64,000 bases of DNA from contig CAYWXV010000003.1 of NCBI GenBank assembly GCA_964462535.1, positions 1 to 64,000 of the forward strand, given 5' to 3'. This DNA is from CAYWXV01 sp964462535. Lineage in GTDB: Bacteria > Bacteroidota > Ignavibacteria > OLB7. The notes beneath the pieces are model-generated. The model worked only from the letters and a program-made list of their open reading frames with translations. It was not told the origin of the DNA and made no database searches. The position numbers and the translations under genes were made by a program. This document shows positions 42,601 through 51,139 of the stretch, one piece after another (within the stretch, counting starts at the first letter, position 1; each line of letters begins with the position of its first letter).

Positions 42601-43417
42601 TGTCGACTGCGAGCAGAGCGAACACGGGACCGTTCGGTTCTTCCTCCTGAATTCGGCAGGGGAATGTCCACTCCGAGGCGTCGTAGTTCCATCTCGCCAT
42701 GTTGTGAATGCTCTTGCCACCCGCTTCATCGAATTCTCCCCCAACGAAGAGTCCCTCCGGCGTTGCGGCCAATGCATGGACTATGCCTCCGTAAGGGACC
42801 AGGAACGGCCACTCGTCGACATCGTTCCGCACACCAGTTCCAAGGGCAGACCATGCGTTCGTCCGGCTGTTCCACTTTGCGACCCCGTTCGCGTCGGTTG
42901 TCCCCGCGCGGTTGAAACGCCCGCCGACGTACAGGTCATCACCAACCCACGCCATCGCATAGACAGGCCCGCTGGTTCCCTCGCTTGTCTCCGTACCAAC
43001 AAGGTTCCATGCCCTGCTCGTGGTTGAATATCGGACCAGATTGTTGGCAAGGACTGTCCCTGCCAGACGGAACAGTCCCCCAATGTAGAGATCGGACCCG
43101 CGGGCGGAAACGACATAGACTTTGCCATACACTCCGGATGGACCGAACCCTGAGACCCAGCATTCGTCACCCAGGGCCGGCGCAGATAGGAGCGAACTCC
43201 CTTTCCCCTCCGACTCACGAACGAATCGTGGCGCGCCGTCCGCGTCGAGCACCATGTTCCATCCGTTGACGTCAACTGAACCGGTGTAGTCCAATCCATC
43301 TCGCACACGTCCATCAACCGTCAGTATCGACTCGATCGGAATCCGGGCGGGATCTGTCTGGGCCACGCCAACGTTTGTGGAGAGGAGGATGAGGATCGCA
43401 GGTATCCAGAGCTTCAT
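39611..43417 (-). CDS. T9SS-targeted beta-propeller repeat protein, copy 2 of cluster
   Basis: About 1268 residues: signal peptide (MKLWIPAILILLSTNVGVAQ), then about 20 copies of the (Y/F)xGGxF-x-x-AG repeat (YIGGLFRLAGT, FVGGEFDEAGG, YVGGDFQRIGD, YAGGAFESAGG, YVGGRFTRAGS and others), each followed by an ARW-type strand and a W-x-x-L/V-G strand. The C-terminus is a type A T9SS sorting domain (VAPNPARDITTLHLEFEQAG, then LPSGRYFCRVTRDGESF). The ATG complementary to 43415-43417 starts the signal peptide cleanly. About 80 bases separate it from the next minus-strand copy and about 40 from the previous, so all three may be one long transcript. Confidence 0.82.
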   Translation of the reverse strand: MKLWIPAILILLSTNVGVAQTDPARIPIESILTVDGRVRDGLDYTGSVDVNGWNMVLDADGAPRFVRESEGKGSSLLSAPALGDECWVSGFGPSGVYGKVYVVSARGSDLYIGGLFRLAGTVLANNLVRYSTTSRAWNLVGTETSEGTSGPVYAMAWVGDDLYVGGRFNRAGTTDANGVAKWNSRTNAWSALGTGVRNDVDEWPFLVPYGGIVHALAATPEGLFVGGEFDEAGGKSIHNMARWNYDASEWTFPCRIQEEEPNGPVFALLAVDTIVYVGGSFSQLGTIQAANVASINVVGGHFQALGTGTNSVVRALAWHQGALFAGGEFTNAGGVSVQHIARWNSVAWSGLNAGLDGTVLSLASIGNALVAGGEFKRSGTLTVNGIAAWRSGEWQGLAEGMTGGTPASVAAVGAIGGWIIGGGSFTTAGTTPVTAIARWDTVRRSWGGLGDSLTGSGNGVDGNIYTMAIYNDDLYVGGDFQRIGDVSARRVARFNRTSESWSPLGSGITDPGAFVRTMAISSTGELFVGGIFNEAGGAAAVGVAKWDGSAWGPVAGGVAGPTPYVFSLSIDGTNLYAGGAFESAGGVSSPRIARLDLGSNAWSAVGGGISGDTNYAFVASVAANGSNVYAGGLFTRAGGKQVNYVAHWDGSTWNVLGTGVNAPVSVLAVYGDTLLVGGEFTKASNADIPYFARWTAGTWSSIGAAPNGPVRSITRRGGEYILGGDFSTFGATSVPFLTIGSAGGWRNLAGSPNGPVRAIVVDRGDIVIGGDFVDVGGVRANHVARFAQSGWTALGADPRIGLGGPVLAMALKNDELYVGGAFRTSGGVAVNGIARWNGTKWLTVGGGVTGGTTPFIDAIALAPNGDLYVGGQFDSAGFSPASSIARWDGIRWSPLAEGVTLNTTPGIVRSLHFDGTMLYVGGRFTRAGSTAATSLAGWNTASGTWSRVGDADVRRADDTPGEVRAIGTFDGSLFIGGAFARIGTNAISNLGEYVASSSTWSAPRGGIAQVYAIAGNNESVIVAASRIDTLRDIIGNITGFAPRYALHRFNAGTWSIFDSSAGRINALAFSPRNELYVAGKFSGIGGAASAGVARYDRGSWLSLGSGVKDIVIDTSTFGQSIGDSLYTLGDAESFALAPLADGSGTWVGGQFQIAGIYPSSYVGEWIKCGTLGVPGEPIENPAGRSRIRVAPNPARDITTLHLEFEQAGRIDVTLLGSNGEVVIATASTRVTGGESMLVIDVSSLPSGRYFCRVTRDGESFLAPIVVLR

Positions 43418-43455
43418 AGGAGGAATGTCTGTGTAGCGCAAATGTGTGCGACGAT

Positions 43456-46400
43456 CTAGCGGGCAACAACAAGTCGACGAGCGTCGATCCGGACACCGTC
43501 AGACGCTTTCAGCAGATACAGGCCGGATGGGAGGTCTCGCACGTCGCATGGTATTACGTGTTCTCCTTCATTCATCACGTCATCGGTCACAACGCGGACC
43601 ACATGTCCAAGTGCATTGACCAATTCGATCCGAATGTGTGTCGACCGGTCCAACCGCAGCGCGAAGCGTGCCTGATCCACCGCAGGATTGGGAATCGGCT
43701 GGCCTATGGATCCGTCAACGATTGGGGGAACGTCTACTTCTGACGGGCGATTTATCGGTCCCTCCCAATGGGCGATATAGTATGACCCAACGTCTCCGGC
43801 CCTGTCGAAGAGTCCACCGGTGAAGAAGTTGTTGTCATCCGCGGCGACGGCATAGACTGCCGGCGCCGTCCCATCGCCGGTGATGCCGCTACCGAACCGC
43901 TTCCACGTCTTCGTGGCCTTGTTCCACCGGGCAACGTTGTTGTAGCCGCTGTCAGCATTGATCTTGTAGAACTCTCCACCGACATAGAGTACGCCGTTGC
44001 GGACTGCAAGCGCGTTGACCGTTGCCTCGACCCAGCCACCACCGATACCATCGGTGCCGACGTAGTCGTAGAAGTCGGTGGCGTTGTCCCATCGGACCAC
44101 ATGCGGTGCGCTGATGGTGCCGGCCGTTGCGAAGTCTCCGCCCAGGTAGACGTCGTTACCCTCCACGGCGATTGCATTGACGCTCGCGTTCATACCGGCG
44201 CCAAGACGTTGCCACTTCTTATTCCGCTTCTCCCATCGCGCAATGTGGCTTGCGGGAAGTCCGTCCATCCGGAAGAAATCACCCCCGACATAGACGTTCT
44301 GTCCCGAGATTCCGATGGCCCGAACAGTTGAGTCTGCACCGTTGGCGAACTTCACCCATGTTCTTCCATTAAGGTCCCACGCGGCAAACCGGTTGAAGCC
44401 GCTCGAGTCCCCCGCGTTCTTGAATTCGCCCCCCACGTAGACTCTCTCCGCATCTACAGCAATAGCGTGAATCGGTCCGTCAACACCGTTGTCCCGCACA
44501 TCACCCAGATACTCCCAGCGTCGCCGCGATAGATCCCACACCGCGATGTTCCGCATCGGTATCCCACCTGCAACAGAGAAAGACCCTGCGACATAGAGTT
44601 TTCCGGCGGCAACGGCCAATGCGTAGACGGGGCCATCGAGCCCTGAGCCGAGCGTTGACCATGAGCCGGTGGCGTTATTCCATCGAATTACCCGGTTGGC
44701 CGTCGACGTTCCAGTTCCCGTGAACGCCCCGCCAACGTAGACCGCATCGCCGTCGATGACCAGAGCGTGAACAATTCCGTTCAGACCGGCAGTGATGGTC
44801 CCACCAAGTGGACCCCATGACGAACCCGTGTATCTGGCAATCCGATTGGCAAAGCCGTCGGCTGTCGAAGTGAAGATCCCACCGACATAGAGGGTGCCGT
44901 TCGACACATGCATAGTGAACGCAGAATCGTTCACGCCGTTCTCCGCAGTCCCCCCTAGGTAGGTGAAGCCACTGCCGTCGTAGTCGGCGACATAGTTCAC
45001 CGACGTGTTCCCCGCCAGCAGAAATGCACCGCCGAAGTAGATGTGTGATCCGTCGACGGCGATCGCGCGGACGATATCGCACGGTCCCTTTCCTGCACCG
45101 GGTCCCAAGCCTCCCCACGCGTTCAGTGCTGTGCTCCAACGTGCAATGAACGGGGATCCAATTCCCCCCGCATCCGAGAAGTTCCCCCCCACGATGACGT
45201 CCGACCCGTCAACAGACATCGCGTACGCCGTTGCGCCTGTTCCTCCGGTAAGACCTGTTCCCAGCCCCTGCCACGCCGATCCAGTCCATCGGGCCGCATG
45301 TGCGGCAGAAACACCTCCCGCCGTCGTGAAGTCGCCCCCTACATACAATGCTCCGCCGACGGACACCATACACCGGACAGTCGCCGACACGCCCGCCCCG
45401 GGCGATGACCATGACGAACCGTTGAGTTGAGCGATGTACTTCAGAGTGGTGTTCGAGAAGTCTCCTCCCGCAAAGATGCTCCCACCATGATTCACGAGTG
45501 ATCGAACGGCGCCGGGTAAACCTCCACCGACAGCAGACCACGCCCCTGTCGTGGTGTTGTAGCGGGCGATGTTGGCTGCTGGGACGCCACCCGCATTCGC
45601 AAAGCTGCCCCCTACGTAGAGATCGGCTCCTACAGCCACGAGCGCATAAACCGGGCCATCAACGCCCGCGCCGATGGAGTTCCAGCGCGTGCCGTCCCAC
45701 TGTGCGACGTTGCGCGCTGCTCGTCCGCCAGCCACAGTGAACGTGCCGCCGACATAGAGATCAGCTCCTATCGACGCCAGGGCCGTCACTGGTCCGTTTG
45801 TCCCATTGTCCGGGACGTCCGTGAGGGGAGCGTACACGACATCGTTCCAGATCGCAGCACCGGCTGCGGCGACGTTGCCTGCCGTGGCGAACCTGCCGGC
45901 AAGAAGTATTCCGTCGGGAATCTCGAGCAGCGCGAACGCGCTCCCATCTATCCCACCCCCAACCGCGTTGAACGCCTGACGTTGCCTGCTGAAATCATAC
46001 CTGGCAAATCCTCCGGTCGCCGCCCCTCCGGCGTCCGTGAAGTTCCCCGCCGCGTACAGGTATCCGCGCCACACGAGCATCGAAGTAATCGATCCCCGTG
46101 GGTTGTAATTGGTATTCGTGCCATTCGGCATAAGGGGTTGGTAGCGGCGGTCCGATGTGCTCCAGTAGCAGATGTTCGACGTCAGGAAGAGATTGGTGTC
46201 CCGCTGTACGGCCTGCTTGAAGTCGCCGCCGATATAGACTTCGTTGTTCCGAAACGCGAAGCAGAGCACTCGCCCGTCAAGACCTGATTCCCCGGGGCCG
46301 GAAGAGAGAGGATCCCATCCGGAGGATATTCTCCGCATGACGTTTCGGCACGAGACACCGTCGATGCGATCGAACTCGCCGCCGACATACATGTCCGCCC

Positions 46401-47028
46401 CGTTGAACGCGATTGCGCTGACGGACGGGTCGGCTACACTGAACGATGCGATCGTCGTGATCATCCTCTCCCACGTGCCCCCGCCGGGATTGTACCGTGC
46501 CAGACAGGGCGAGGCGAGATTCCCCGCGGCCCGAAAGTCACCGCCGACGTACAGCGCTCCGTTCTGTGCGGTAAGAACGCGAACGACGTCGTCGACGCCG
46601 TTTGTTGCCCCATCCATGACCGGTGACCAGGTTCCCGAACTGAGATTGAATCGCGCAATGTTCCGTGCGGTGAGGCCCCCTGCCTGATCAAAGCGTCCGC
46701 CGACGTACACATCCTGCCCAAGGGCGGCAACCGCAAAGACTTGGCCTCGGACACCTGTACCAAGCCGGGACCATTTGTAGGTTGTGCTGTTCCATCGAAC
46801 GACGTTCTGGACGCCGGTCAGCCCTCCCGCTTCGCTGAAGTTTCCGACGAAAAAGACGTCGGTGCCGAGCAGCGCTACGGCGCTGACGGTTCCGTTTATA
46901 CCGATAGCAGGGAATCTGCGATCCCAATAGATGTCGTCCGGATCCTGCGCACGGACGGAGAGTGCCGTCAGGAATAGGACGACCAGGGTGGCAGGCGCCG
47001 CACGGAACAGGTGTAAGGCTCGGTTCAT
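43456..47028 (-). CDS. T9SS-targeted beta-propeller repeat protein, copy 1 of cluster
   Basis: About 1190 residues: signal peptide (MNRALHLFRAAPATLVVLFL, ending SVRAQ), then DPDDIYWDRRFPAIGINGTV. About 21 copies of the (Y/F)xGGxF-x-x-AGG repeat follow (YVGGRFDQAGG, YVGGTFTVAGG, YVGGSFANAGG, YVGGDFTTAGG, YVGGEFKNAGD and others), the most regular set of the three. C-terminal type A sorting domain: IGQPIPNPAVDQARFALRLD then LPSGLYLLKASDGVRIDARR. First gene of the minus-strand cluster; it diverges from the ECF sigma gene across about 310 bases. The repeats predict several stacked propellers on the cell surface. Internal DNA identity between repeats could drive copy-number change by recombination. 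Confidence 0.82.
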   Translation of the reverse strand: MNRALHLFRAAPATLVVLFLTALSVRAQDPDDIYWDRRFPAIGINGTVSAVALLGTDVFFVGNFSEAGGLTGVQNVVRWNSTTYKWSRLGTGVRGQVFAVAALGQDVYVGGRFDQAGGLTARNIARFNLSSGTWSPVMDGATNGVDDVVRVLTAQNGALYVGGDFRAAGNLASPCLARYNPGGGTWERMITTIASFSVADPSVSAIAFNGADMYVGGEFDRIDGVSCRNVMRRISSGWDPLSSGPGESGLDGRVLCFAFRNNEVYIGGDFKQAVQRDTNLFLTSNICYWSTSDRRYQPLMPNGTNTNYNPRGSITSMLVWRGYLYAAGNFTDAGGAATGGFARYDFSRQRQAFNAVGGGIDGSAFALLEIPDGILLAGRFATAGNVAAAGAAIWNDVVYAPLTDVPDNGTNGPVTALASIGADLYVGGTFTVAGGRAARNVAQWDGTRWNSIGAGVDGPVYALVAVGADLYVGGSFANAGGVPAANIARYNTTTGAWSAVGGGLPGAVRSLVNHGGSIFAGGDFSNTTLKYIAQLNGSSWSSPGAGVSATVRCMVSVGGALYVGGDFTTAGGVSAAHAARWTGSAWQGLGTGLTGGTGATAYAMSVDGSDVIVGGNFSDAGGIGSPFIARWSTALNAWGGLGPGAGKGPCDIVRAIAVDGSHIYFGGAFLLAGNTSVNYVADYDGSGFTYLGGTAENGVNDSAFTMHVSNGTLYVGGIFTSTADGFANRIARYTGSSWGPLGGTITAGLNGIVHALVIDGDAVYVGGAFTGTGTSTANRVIRWNNATGSWSTLGSGLDGPVYALAVAAGKLYVAGSFSVAGGIPMRNIAVWDLSRRRWEYLGDVRDNGVDGPIHAIAVDAERVYVGGEFKNAGDSSGFNRFAAWDLNGRTWVKFANGADSTVRAIGISGQNVYVGGDFFRMDGLPASHIARWEKRNKKWQRLGAGMNASVNAIAVEGNDVYLGGDFATAGTISAPHVVRWDNATDFYDYVGTDGIGGGWVEATVNALAVRNGVLYVGGEFYKINADSGYNNVARWNKATKTWKRFGSGITGDGTAPAVYAVAADDNNFFTGGLFDRAGDVGSYYIAHWEGPINRPSEVDVPPIVDGSIGQPIPNPAVDQARFALRLDRSTHIRIELVNALGHVVRVVTDDVMNEGEHVIPCDVRDLPSGLYLLKASDGVRIDARRLVVAR

Positions 47029-47341
47029 GTGATACGCGGTTGTGAACGACAGCAGGGGTGGGAGCGCACGTTGGAAACGCGCCAAAATCAATGATTTTGT
47101 AGGAGACTAGCCCGGTACACGCCGTGGCCGGAAGTGGGAGGGCAAGAATATTGATAAAGACCCAGTAGAACAATGATATGTCGCGAACTCTTGCCTGTTT
47201 TCACGGAACGTTGCGACATTATCGACGGCGCCCGGTCTTGTACCATACGATCCCGCCGAAGGGAGAGTGGATAGCGATGCCCAACCCTCCGTCGGCAAAG
47301 CAGTATCTTCCAACGGACCATTCCCACTCCGCAGGAACGAA
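47029..47341. other. Divergent intergenic region between T9SS cluster and ECF sigma gene
   Basis: About 310 bases that must hold the promoters for both the surface-protein cluster (minus) and the sigma operon (plus). I see a weak 7-bp inverted repeat (ATGTCGC 47178-47184 with GCGACAT 47213-47219, 28-base spacer) of unknown meaning. No gene, tRNA or strong terminator is visible. The frame of the sigma gene stays open upstream to about 47267 but without a supported start. Confidence 0.5.
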
Positions 47342-47971
47342 ATGCGTGTTTCGGACGATAATAGCCCACAGCAAATGGCCCGCGATGAGCGGGACAGGGA
47401 GCTGTTTGCGCGATTTATCGGGGGGGACGAAGAGGCATTCCGGGAGCTGTACGTTACCTATGAGCGCCCTCTGTTCCTCTACTGTAGACACATGCTAACG
47501 ACGCAGCTTGAGGCGGAGGATGTCTTTCAGGAAGTCTGGCTTCGCCTGATCCGGCTACGGCAGCGGAACGAGATGGTGGGACATTTCCGGGCAATGCTTT
47601 TCACCATAGCGCGCAATGCGGCAATAAACCATATCCGCGCCCGGAAGAACCGTCAGTCCGTCCCGCTTAGTCTGATCGGAGCTGAGAACCACCCGGATGC
47701 GTCCGCATGGAGCGGTGGCGACGACATTGAAAAGCTTGTGAACAAGGCCCTGGCGCGCCTCCCGGAGGCACAACGCGAGGCGTTCGTGCTACACACCATC
47801 CTTGGACATTCGTTCCAGGAAATTGCAGATATGCAGGGGGTTACGATGACGGGGGCAAAGACGCGCGCGTTCCGTGCGCGCGCATATCTGCGGACCCTGC
47901 TGGCAAACTGGCTTGGCCTCGCGGAAGAAGAAGTCGACGAACGTGTCGAATCGCGACGCACCTCACGGTAA
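47342..47971 (+). CDS. ECF-type RNA polymerase sigma factor
   Basis: A 209-residue ECF (group 4) sigma factor. Region 2: ARFIGGDEEAFRELYVTYER, CRHMLTTQLEAEDVFQEVWL and RLRQRNEMVGHFRAMLFTIA, then RNAAINHIRARK. Region 4 (about 135-190): LVNKALARLPEAQREAFVLH and GHSFQEIADMQGVTMTGAKT, then RAFRARAYLR. The ATG at 47342 is supported by AGGA six bases upstream. The following gene is a one-TM protein with a cytosolic N-terminus, the usual anti-sigma arrangement, 15 bases downstream. It likely controls the envelope genes around it, including the T9SS cargo and the OmpA-like protein. Confidence 0.93.
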   Translation: MRVSDDNSPQQMARDERDRELFARFIGGDEEAFRELYVTYERPLFLYCRHMLTTQLEAEDVFQEVWLRLIRLRQRNEMVGHFRAMLFTIARNAAINHIRARKNRQSVPLSLIGAENHPDASAWSGGDDIEKLVNKALARLPEAQREAFVLHTILGHSFQEIADMQGVTMTGAKTRAFRARAYLRTLLANWLGLAEEEVDERVESRRTSR

Positions 47972-47986
47972 CAGAGCAGACACACG

Positions 47987-48832
47987 ATGAACACGGCAGA
48001 TCTTATTTCATCCTATCTCAATAACGAGATGACGCCCGATCAGGAACGGCAGTTTCTGCTGTCAGTGGCGGCCAGTGACCAGCTCCGGCTGGCGTTGAAG
48101 TCGCACGTCATGCTCGATCGAGTGATTCTTCGTCAGGCCCAGGATACACATGTCCCGCACGGCATCCGTTCTGCGATCCTCGCAGAAGCGTCGACCGCAC
48201 TGACGGTGCCCGGGGGCGCCGGCCGGGGAGCGTCTGGTGGTGGCCTCGGTAAGCGATTCCCGGGAGCGTCGATGACCAACGGGCTCGTCGCCCTTGGGAT
48301 CGCGATCGGTGTGTTCGCGGGTGGATATTTCACCAGAACCGGCATGGAATCGGTCAACGACGCAACACCTGTCACAGGCGTTGATCAACGTGAGTCGGTG
48401 TCGAGGCCGTCATTGCCCGGACCGACTGGTTCTGTGGTGGGCGCGGATGTCGGCGAGCTTCCCGCGGCCGCGGTCGCCGGCGTTGGCGATCTCGATGGAG
48501 TGGTCTCTTCGAACGCGACGTCCGCGGGTGGCGCACTCGCGGTTCGGCGTGACCGGTCGCTCGGCGATGCCGATAGATCCGGTCCTACTCGCGACGTTAA
48601 CCGGGTCGACCTCCGCAAGTCCCAGGTAGTTCGCGCGTCGGACAACCCGCTGAACGCGTCGACCGATGTCTTCAAGGAACTGAAGAGTTCTCAGATCGCC
48701 TCACCCGAGTCCACAGGCTCGCCCAGCCACGGCCTGCAGCCGATCGACAACAAGACGGTCAACGTTGAAGGGACGATCCACACGAGTCACGGGACGAACG
48801 ACGGAGGTGGACAGAAGCCAGCGAATCCGTGA
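47987..48832 (+). CDS. Probable anti-sigma factor, single-pass membrane protein
   Basis: A 281-residue protein. The N-terminal 60 residues are helical and polar (DLISSYLNNEMTPDQERQFL, then LLSVAASDQLRLALKSH), a layout like the sigma-binding N-domains of zinc-less anti-sigma factors. A single transmembrane helix lies at about 98-115 (LVALGIAIGVFAGGYF). The remaining 165 residues are Gly/Ser/Asp-rich, of low complexity and presumably periplasmic. There is no HxxxCxxC zinc motif. Context is the main argument: directly downstream of the ECF sigma gene and followed by an OmpA-like gene 21 bases on. The periplasmic tail could be the signal-sensing or protease-cleaved part. Confidence 0.68.
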   Translation: MNTADLISSYLNNEMTPDQERQFLLSVAASDQLRLALKSHVMLDRVILRQAQDTHVPHGIRSAILAEASTALTVPGGAGRGASGGGLGKRFPGASMTNGLVALGIAIGVFAGGYFTRTGMESVNDATPVTGVDQRESVSRPSLPGPTGSVVGADVGELPAAAVAGVGDLDGVVSSNATSAGGALAVRRDRSLGDADRSGPTRDVNRVDLRKSQVVRASDNPLNASTDVFKELKSSQIASPESTGSPSHGLQPIDNKTVNVEGTIHTSHGTNDGGGQKPANP

Positions 48833-48853
48833 CCCTCACGATGGAATAGCAAT

Positions 48854-51001
48854 ATGTTTCAACCCCCGGAGCCCCGAGGATTCTGCGTCGCACAGGGGAG
48901 ACGCCTGGATCTCCTAACCACGCTCCGGCTCCTTGCTCTCCTCCTCTTCATTCCAGGTGTTTCTCGGGCGCAGGGGCCTGAGCCCGAGGACACGCTTGAG
49001 TTCGATCGCGAAGCCTTGTTCAGTGTCTTTCGCGAAGTGCGGGCGGGCGTCATGTTCGGTCCTCAATGGCGGGCGGTCGATGCTCGTTTCTCGGTAAAGC
49101 CCGGCACCGATAGTTGTGGTGTCTATGACGGCGGTTCATCCACTACCTCTTCGTTTTCCTTCTTCTTCGACGTCGTTCCGGAAGGACTGCCTGACTTCTG
49201 GTTCCCTTTCCGTCTGTCCCGCTCTGACCGGGCAATGACGCTGCACTCCACTGAGAGGATACAGCCTGCCCGTTCGCCCTCCGGTGAGTTGATTGATGTC
49301 GTTACCGAGAACCAACTCGAGATTCGTGGCGACGCTTTCTCAATTGCCGTGGGTGCGGGGTGGATTGTCAATGACTACGCCCGTCTGGGCGTTGCACCCT
49401 CCCTGTCCTTCCAATCAATCGATGCCATAAGAAACCTTGAGAGCATTGTCCGGCCTGACGAGGCGGTCTTCTCCGAATCGGGGGAAGTCACGCGCCCGTT
49501 CCGGCAGGGGAGGGAGCCGGCGATCAGGTCAGTCGTTCCTGGGATCGACCTTCTCGCATCGGCCCGACTGGAGGTTGGGCCCTTCTTCGCACTCCACCCT
49601 GAGCTTCGCGTTGGCCTCCCGCTGACTGACGTTGCCACAGATGTCCCTTGGAGAGAGCTGGAGATTGAGGCCCGGGTCGGGCTGTCGTTTGATCTCGCCT
49701 CCCGCGCGCTACTCGTCGACACAGCGACGGCCGTTGACTCGGTCAATACGGGCGGGAAAGGGACGGCACTCTCCGCATCAATCATCGCTTATGGAGTTGA
49801 CGCCCGAGGCGAACGCTATCCAAACCCCGTGATTGAGATCGAGGAAACCCCTTGGTCGGAGAGCGTTCCGGTGATACCATTTGTCTTCTTCGACAGCGGA
49901 GCAGCCACGATTCCCGCGCGCTACGCGCTGCTTGCGAATACCTCGGACGCGTCCGGATTCCACGTGGATTCTCTCCTCAGCATTAGCCCGATCGACATTC
50001 ATTGGCAGATGTTGAATGTGCTTGGGAGGAGGCTGCGTGAGAATCCAGAGACATCCATCACTCTGACAGGAAGCGTCTCCGGGGACGAGTTGATGAATGG
50101 GGGCGTGACGCTTGGACGCCAGCGGGCCGAGGCCGTGGGACACTACCTGCAGCAGGTATGGGCAATCGACAAGGGGCGGATTTCGACAGCATTTACGCAG
50201 AGATCTCCAAGCGCATCACCGGAAGACAACGCCGAGGGGAGGGGTGAGAATCGCCGGGTTGAGATTCAGGCAAGCGACCCATCGCTACTGGATCCTGTGG
50301 TCATTCGCCGCATAGGGTCCGTGGCATCGCCCCCGTCCGTCCGTTTCGCACCTGAGATCGTTGCCGACACAGCTGTTGCCGAGTGGTACATAAGCATTGT
50401 TCAGGGAAACCGCGAGCTGCTCCGCTTCGACGGTGATGCAACAATGGCTTCACTACGCCAGCAGAAAGAGTGGTCCCTCGCCGATTTACGAGTCACCCGT
50501 GACCTGACACCAATTCGCTACCGGCTCACTGTGAAGGACGTCACGGGACAGAAGGCAACCGCCGAGGGGTCGTTCAAGGTTGAGGAACGAGCCCGGCAGC
50601 GCCAGATCGATACCGCAGGGCGTGCGTTCGAGGTGGTGGAGCAGAGCCTTGTTGGATTCGGATACAACTCATCCAGTCTTCTTGCAGATCACATTTCTCA
50701 GATCAGCGATCTGGCCGGAGGCCTACCGGGTGCCGCCAGCGTTTCAGTAGTTGGTTACACCGACCGTGTTGGCGACGCCGAACGAAATCTGGTACTCTCG
50801 CGCGAGCGAGCCCAGCGTGTGTTTGAACAGCTTCGACTGAGCAGGCTTCGGCGCGGGCTTCCCGAATTGGCTGTGCAGGTGGTCGACGGAGTCGGGTCTG
50901 CCCGCGAGCTTTTTGACAATGATCTACCGGAGGGCCGGCTCCTCTCGCGAATGGTCCGGATTACCGTAGTTCTCCCCTTATCCTCGCCACCCAGGCGCTG
51001 A
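48854..51001 (+). CDS. Exported protein with two OmpA-like domains
   Basis: A 715-residue envelope protein with a signal peptide (hydrophobic LTTLRLLALLLFIPGVSRAQ, cleavage about residue 40). Residues about 50-310 look like an outer-membrane barrel (AFSIAVGAGWIVNDYARLGV, FFALHPELRVGLPLTDVAT). Two OmpA/MotB-like domains follow, about 342-472 (VFFDSGAATIPARYALL; LGRQRAEAVGHYLQQVWAID) and 599-712 (VSVVGYTDRVGDAERNLVLS; RERAQRVFEQL). The first has SGSVSGDE-type degeneration at the peptidoglycan site while the second keeps the TD-R pattern, so only the second may bind peptidoglycan. A beta-sandwich linker sits between them. Likely anchors the outer membrane or senses the wall; member of the sigma operon. 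Confidence 0.82.
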   Translation: MFQPPEPRGFCVAQGRRLDLLTTLRLLALLLFIPGVSRAQGPEPEDTLEFDREALFSVFREVRAGVMFGPQWRAVDARFSVKPGTDSCGVYDGGSSTTSSFSFFFDVVPEGLPDFWFPFRLSRSDRAMTLHSTERIQPARSPSGELIDVVTENQLEIRGDAFSIAVGAGWIVNDYARLGVAPSLSFQSIDAIRNLESIVRPDEAVFSESGEVTRPFRQGREPAIRSVVPGIDLLASARLEVGPFFALHPELRVGLPLTDVATDVPWRELEIEARVGLSFDLASRALLVDTATAVDSVNTGGKGTALSASIIAYGVDARGERYPNPVIEIEETPWSESVPVIPFVFFDSGAATIPARYALLANTSDASGFHVDSLLSISPIDIHWQMLNVLGRRLRENPETSITLTGSVSGDELMNGGVTLGRQRAEAVGHYLQQVWAIDKGRISTAFTQRSPSASPEDNAEGRGENRRVEIQASDPSLLDPVVIRRIGSVASPPSVRFAPEIVADTAVAEWYISIVQGNRELLRFDGDATMASLRQQKEWSLADLRVTRDLTPIRYRLTVKDVTGQKATAEGSFKVEERARQRQIDTAGRAFEVVEQSLVGFGYNSSSLLADHISQISDLAGGLPGAASVSVVGYTDRVGDAERNLVLSRERAQRVFEQLRLSRLRRGLPELAVQVVDGVGSARELFDNDLPEGRLLSRMVRITVVLPLSSPPRR

Positions 51002-51139
51002 CAAGATGGCTTCCCGTTGGACGTCGATTCGGGTAACTTGATCAGCCTGTCACACCCCCCGGCATAGAACGATCTGAATAACGCGCCGTCGGCGCTTCAA
51101 GCTCAGGTTGATTCCCCAGCAGCTACGAACTCTGACTCG

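Noticed and set aside
37091..47028. CRISPR-like repetition
   Set aside because: The repeats are protein-coding, about 150 bases apart and imperfect, with no identical direct repeats and spacers.
47178..47219. Inverted repeat ATGTCGC/GCGACAT
   Set aside because: Arms of seven bases with a 28-base spacer are within chance for a region this size; mentioned only as a weak mark.
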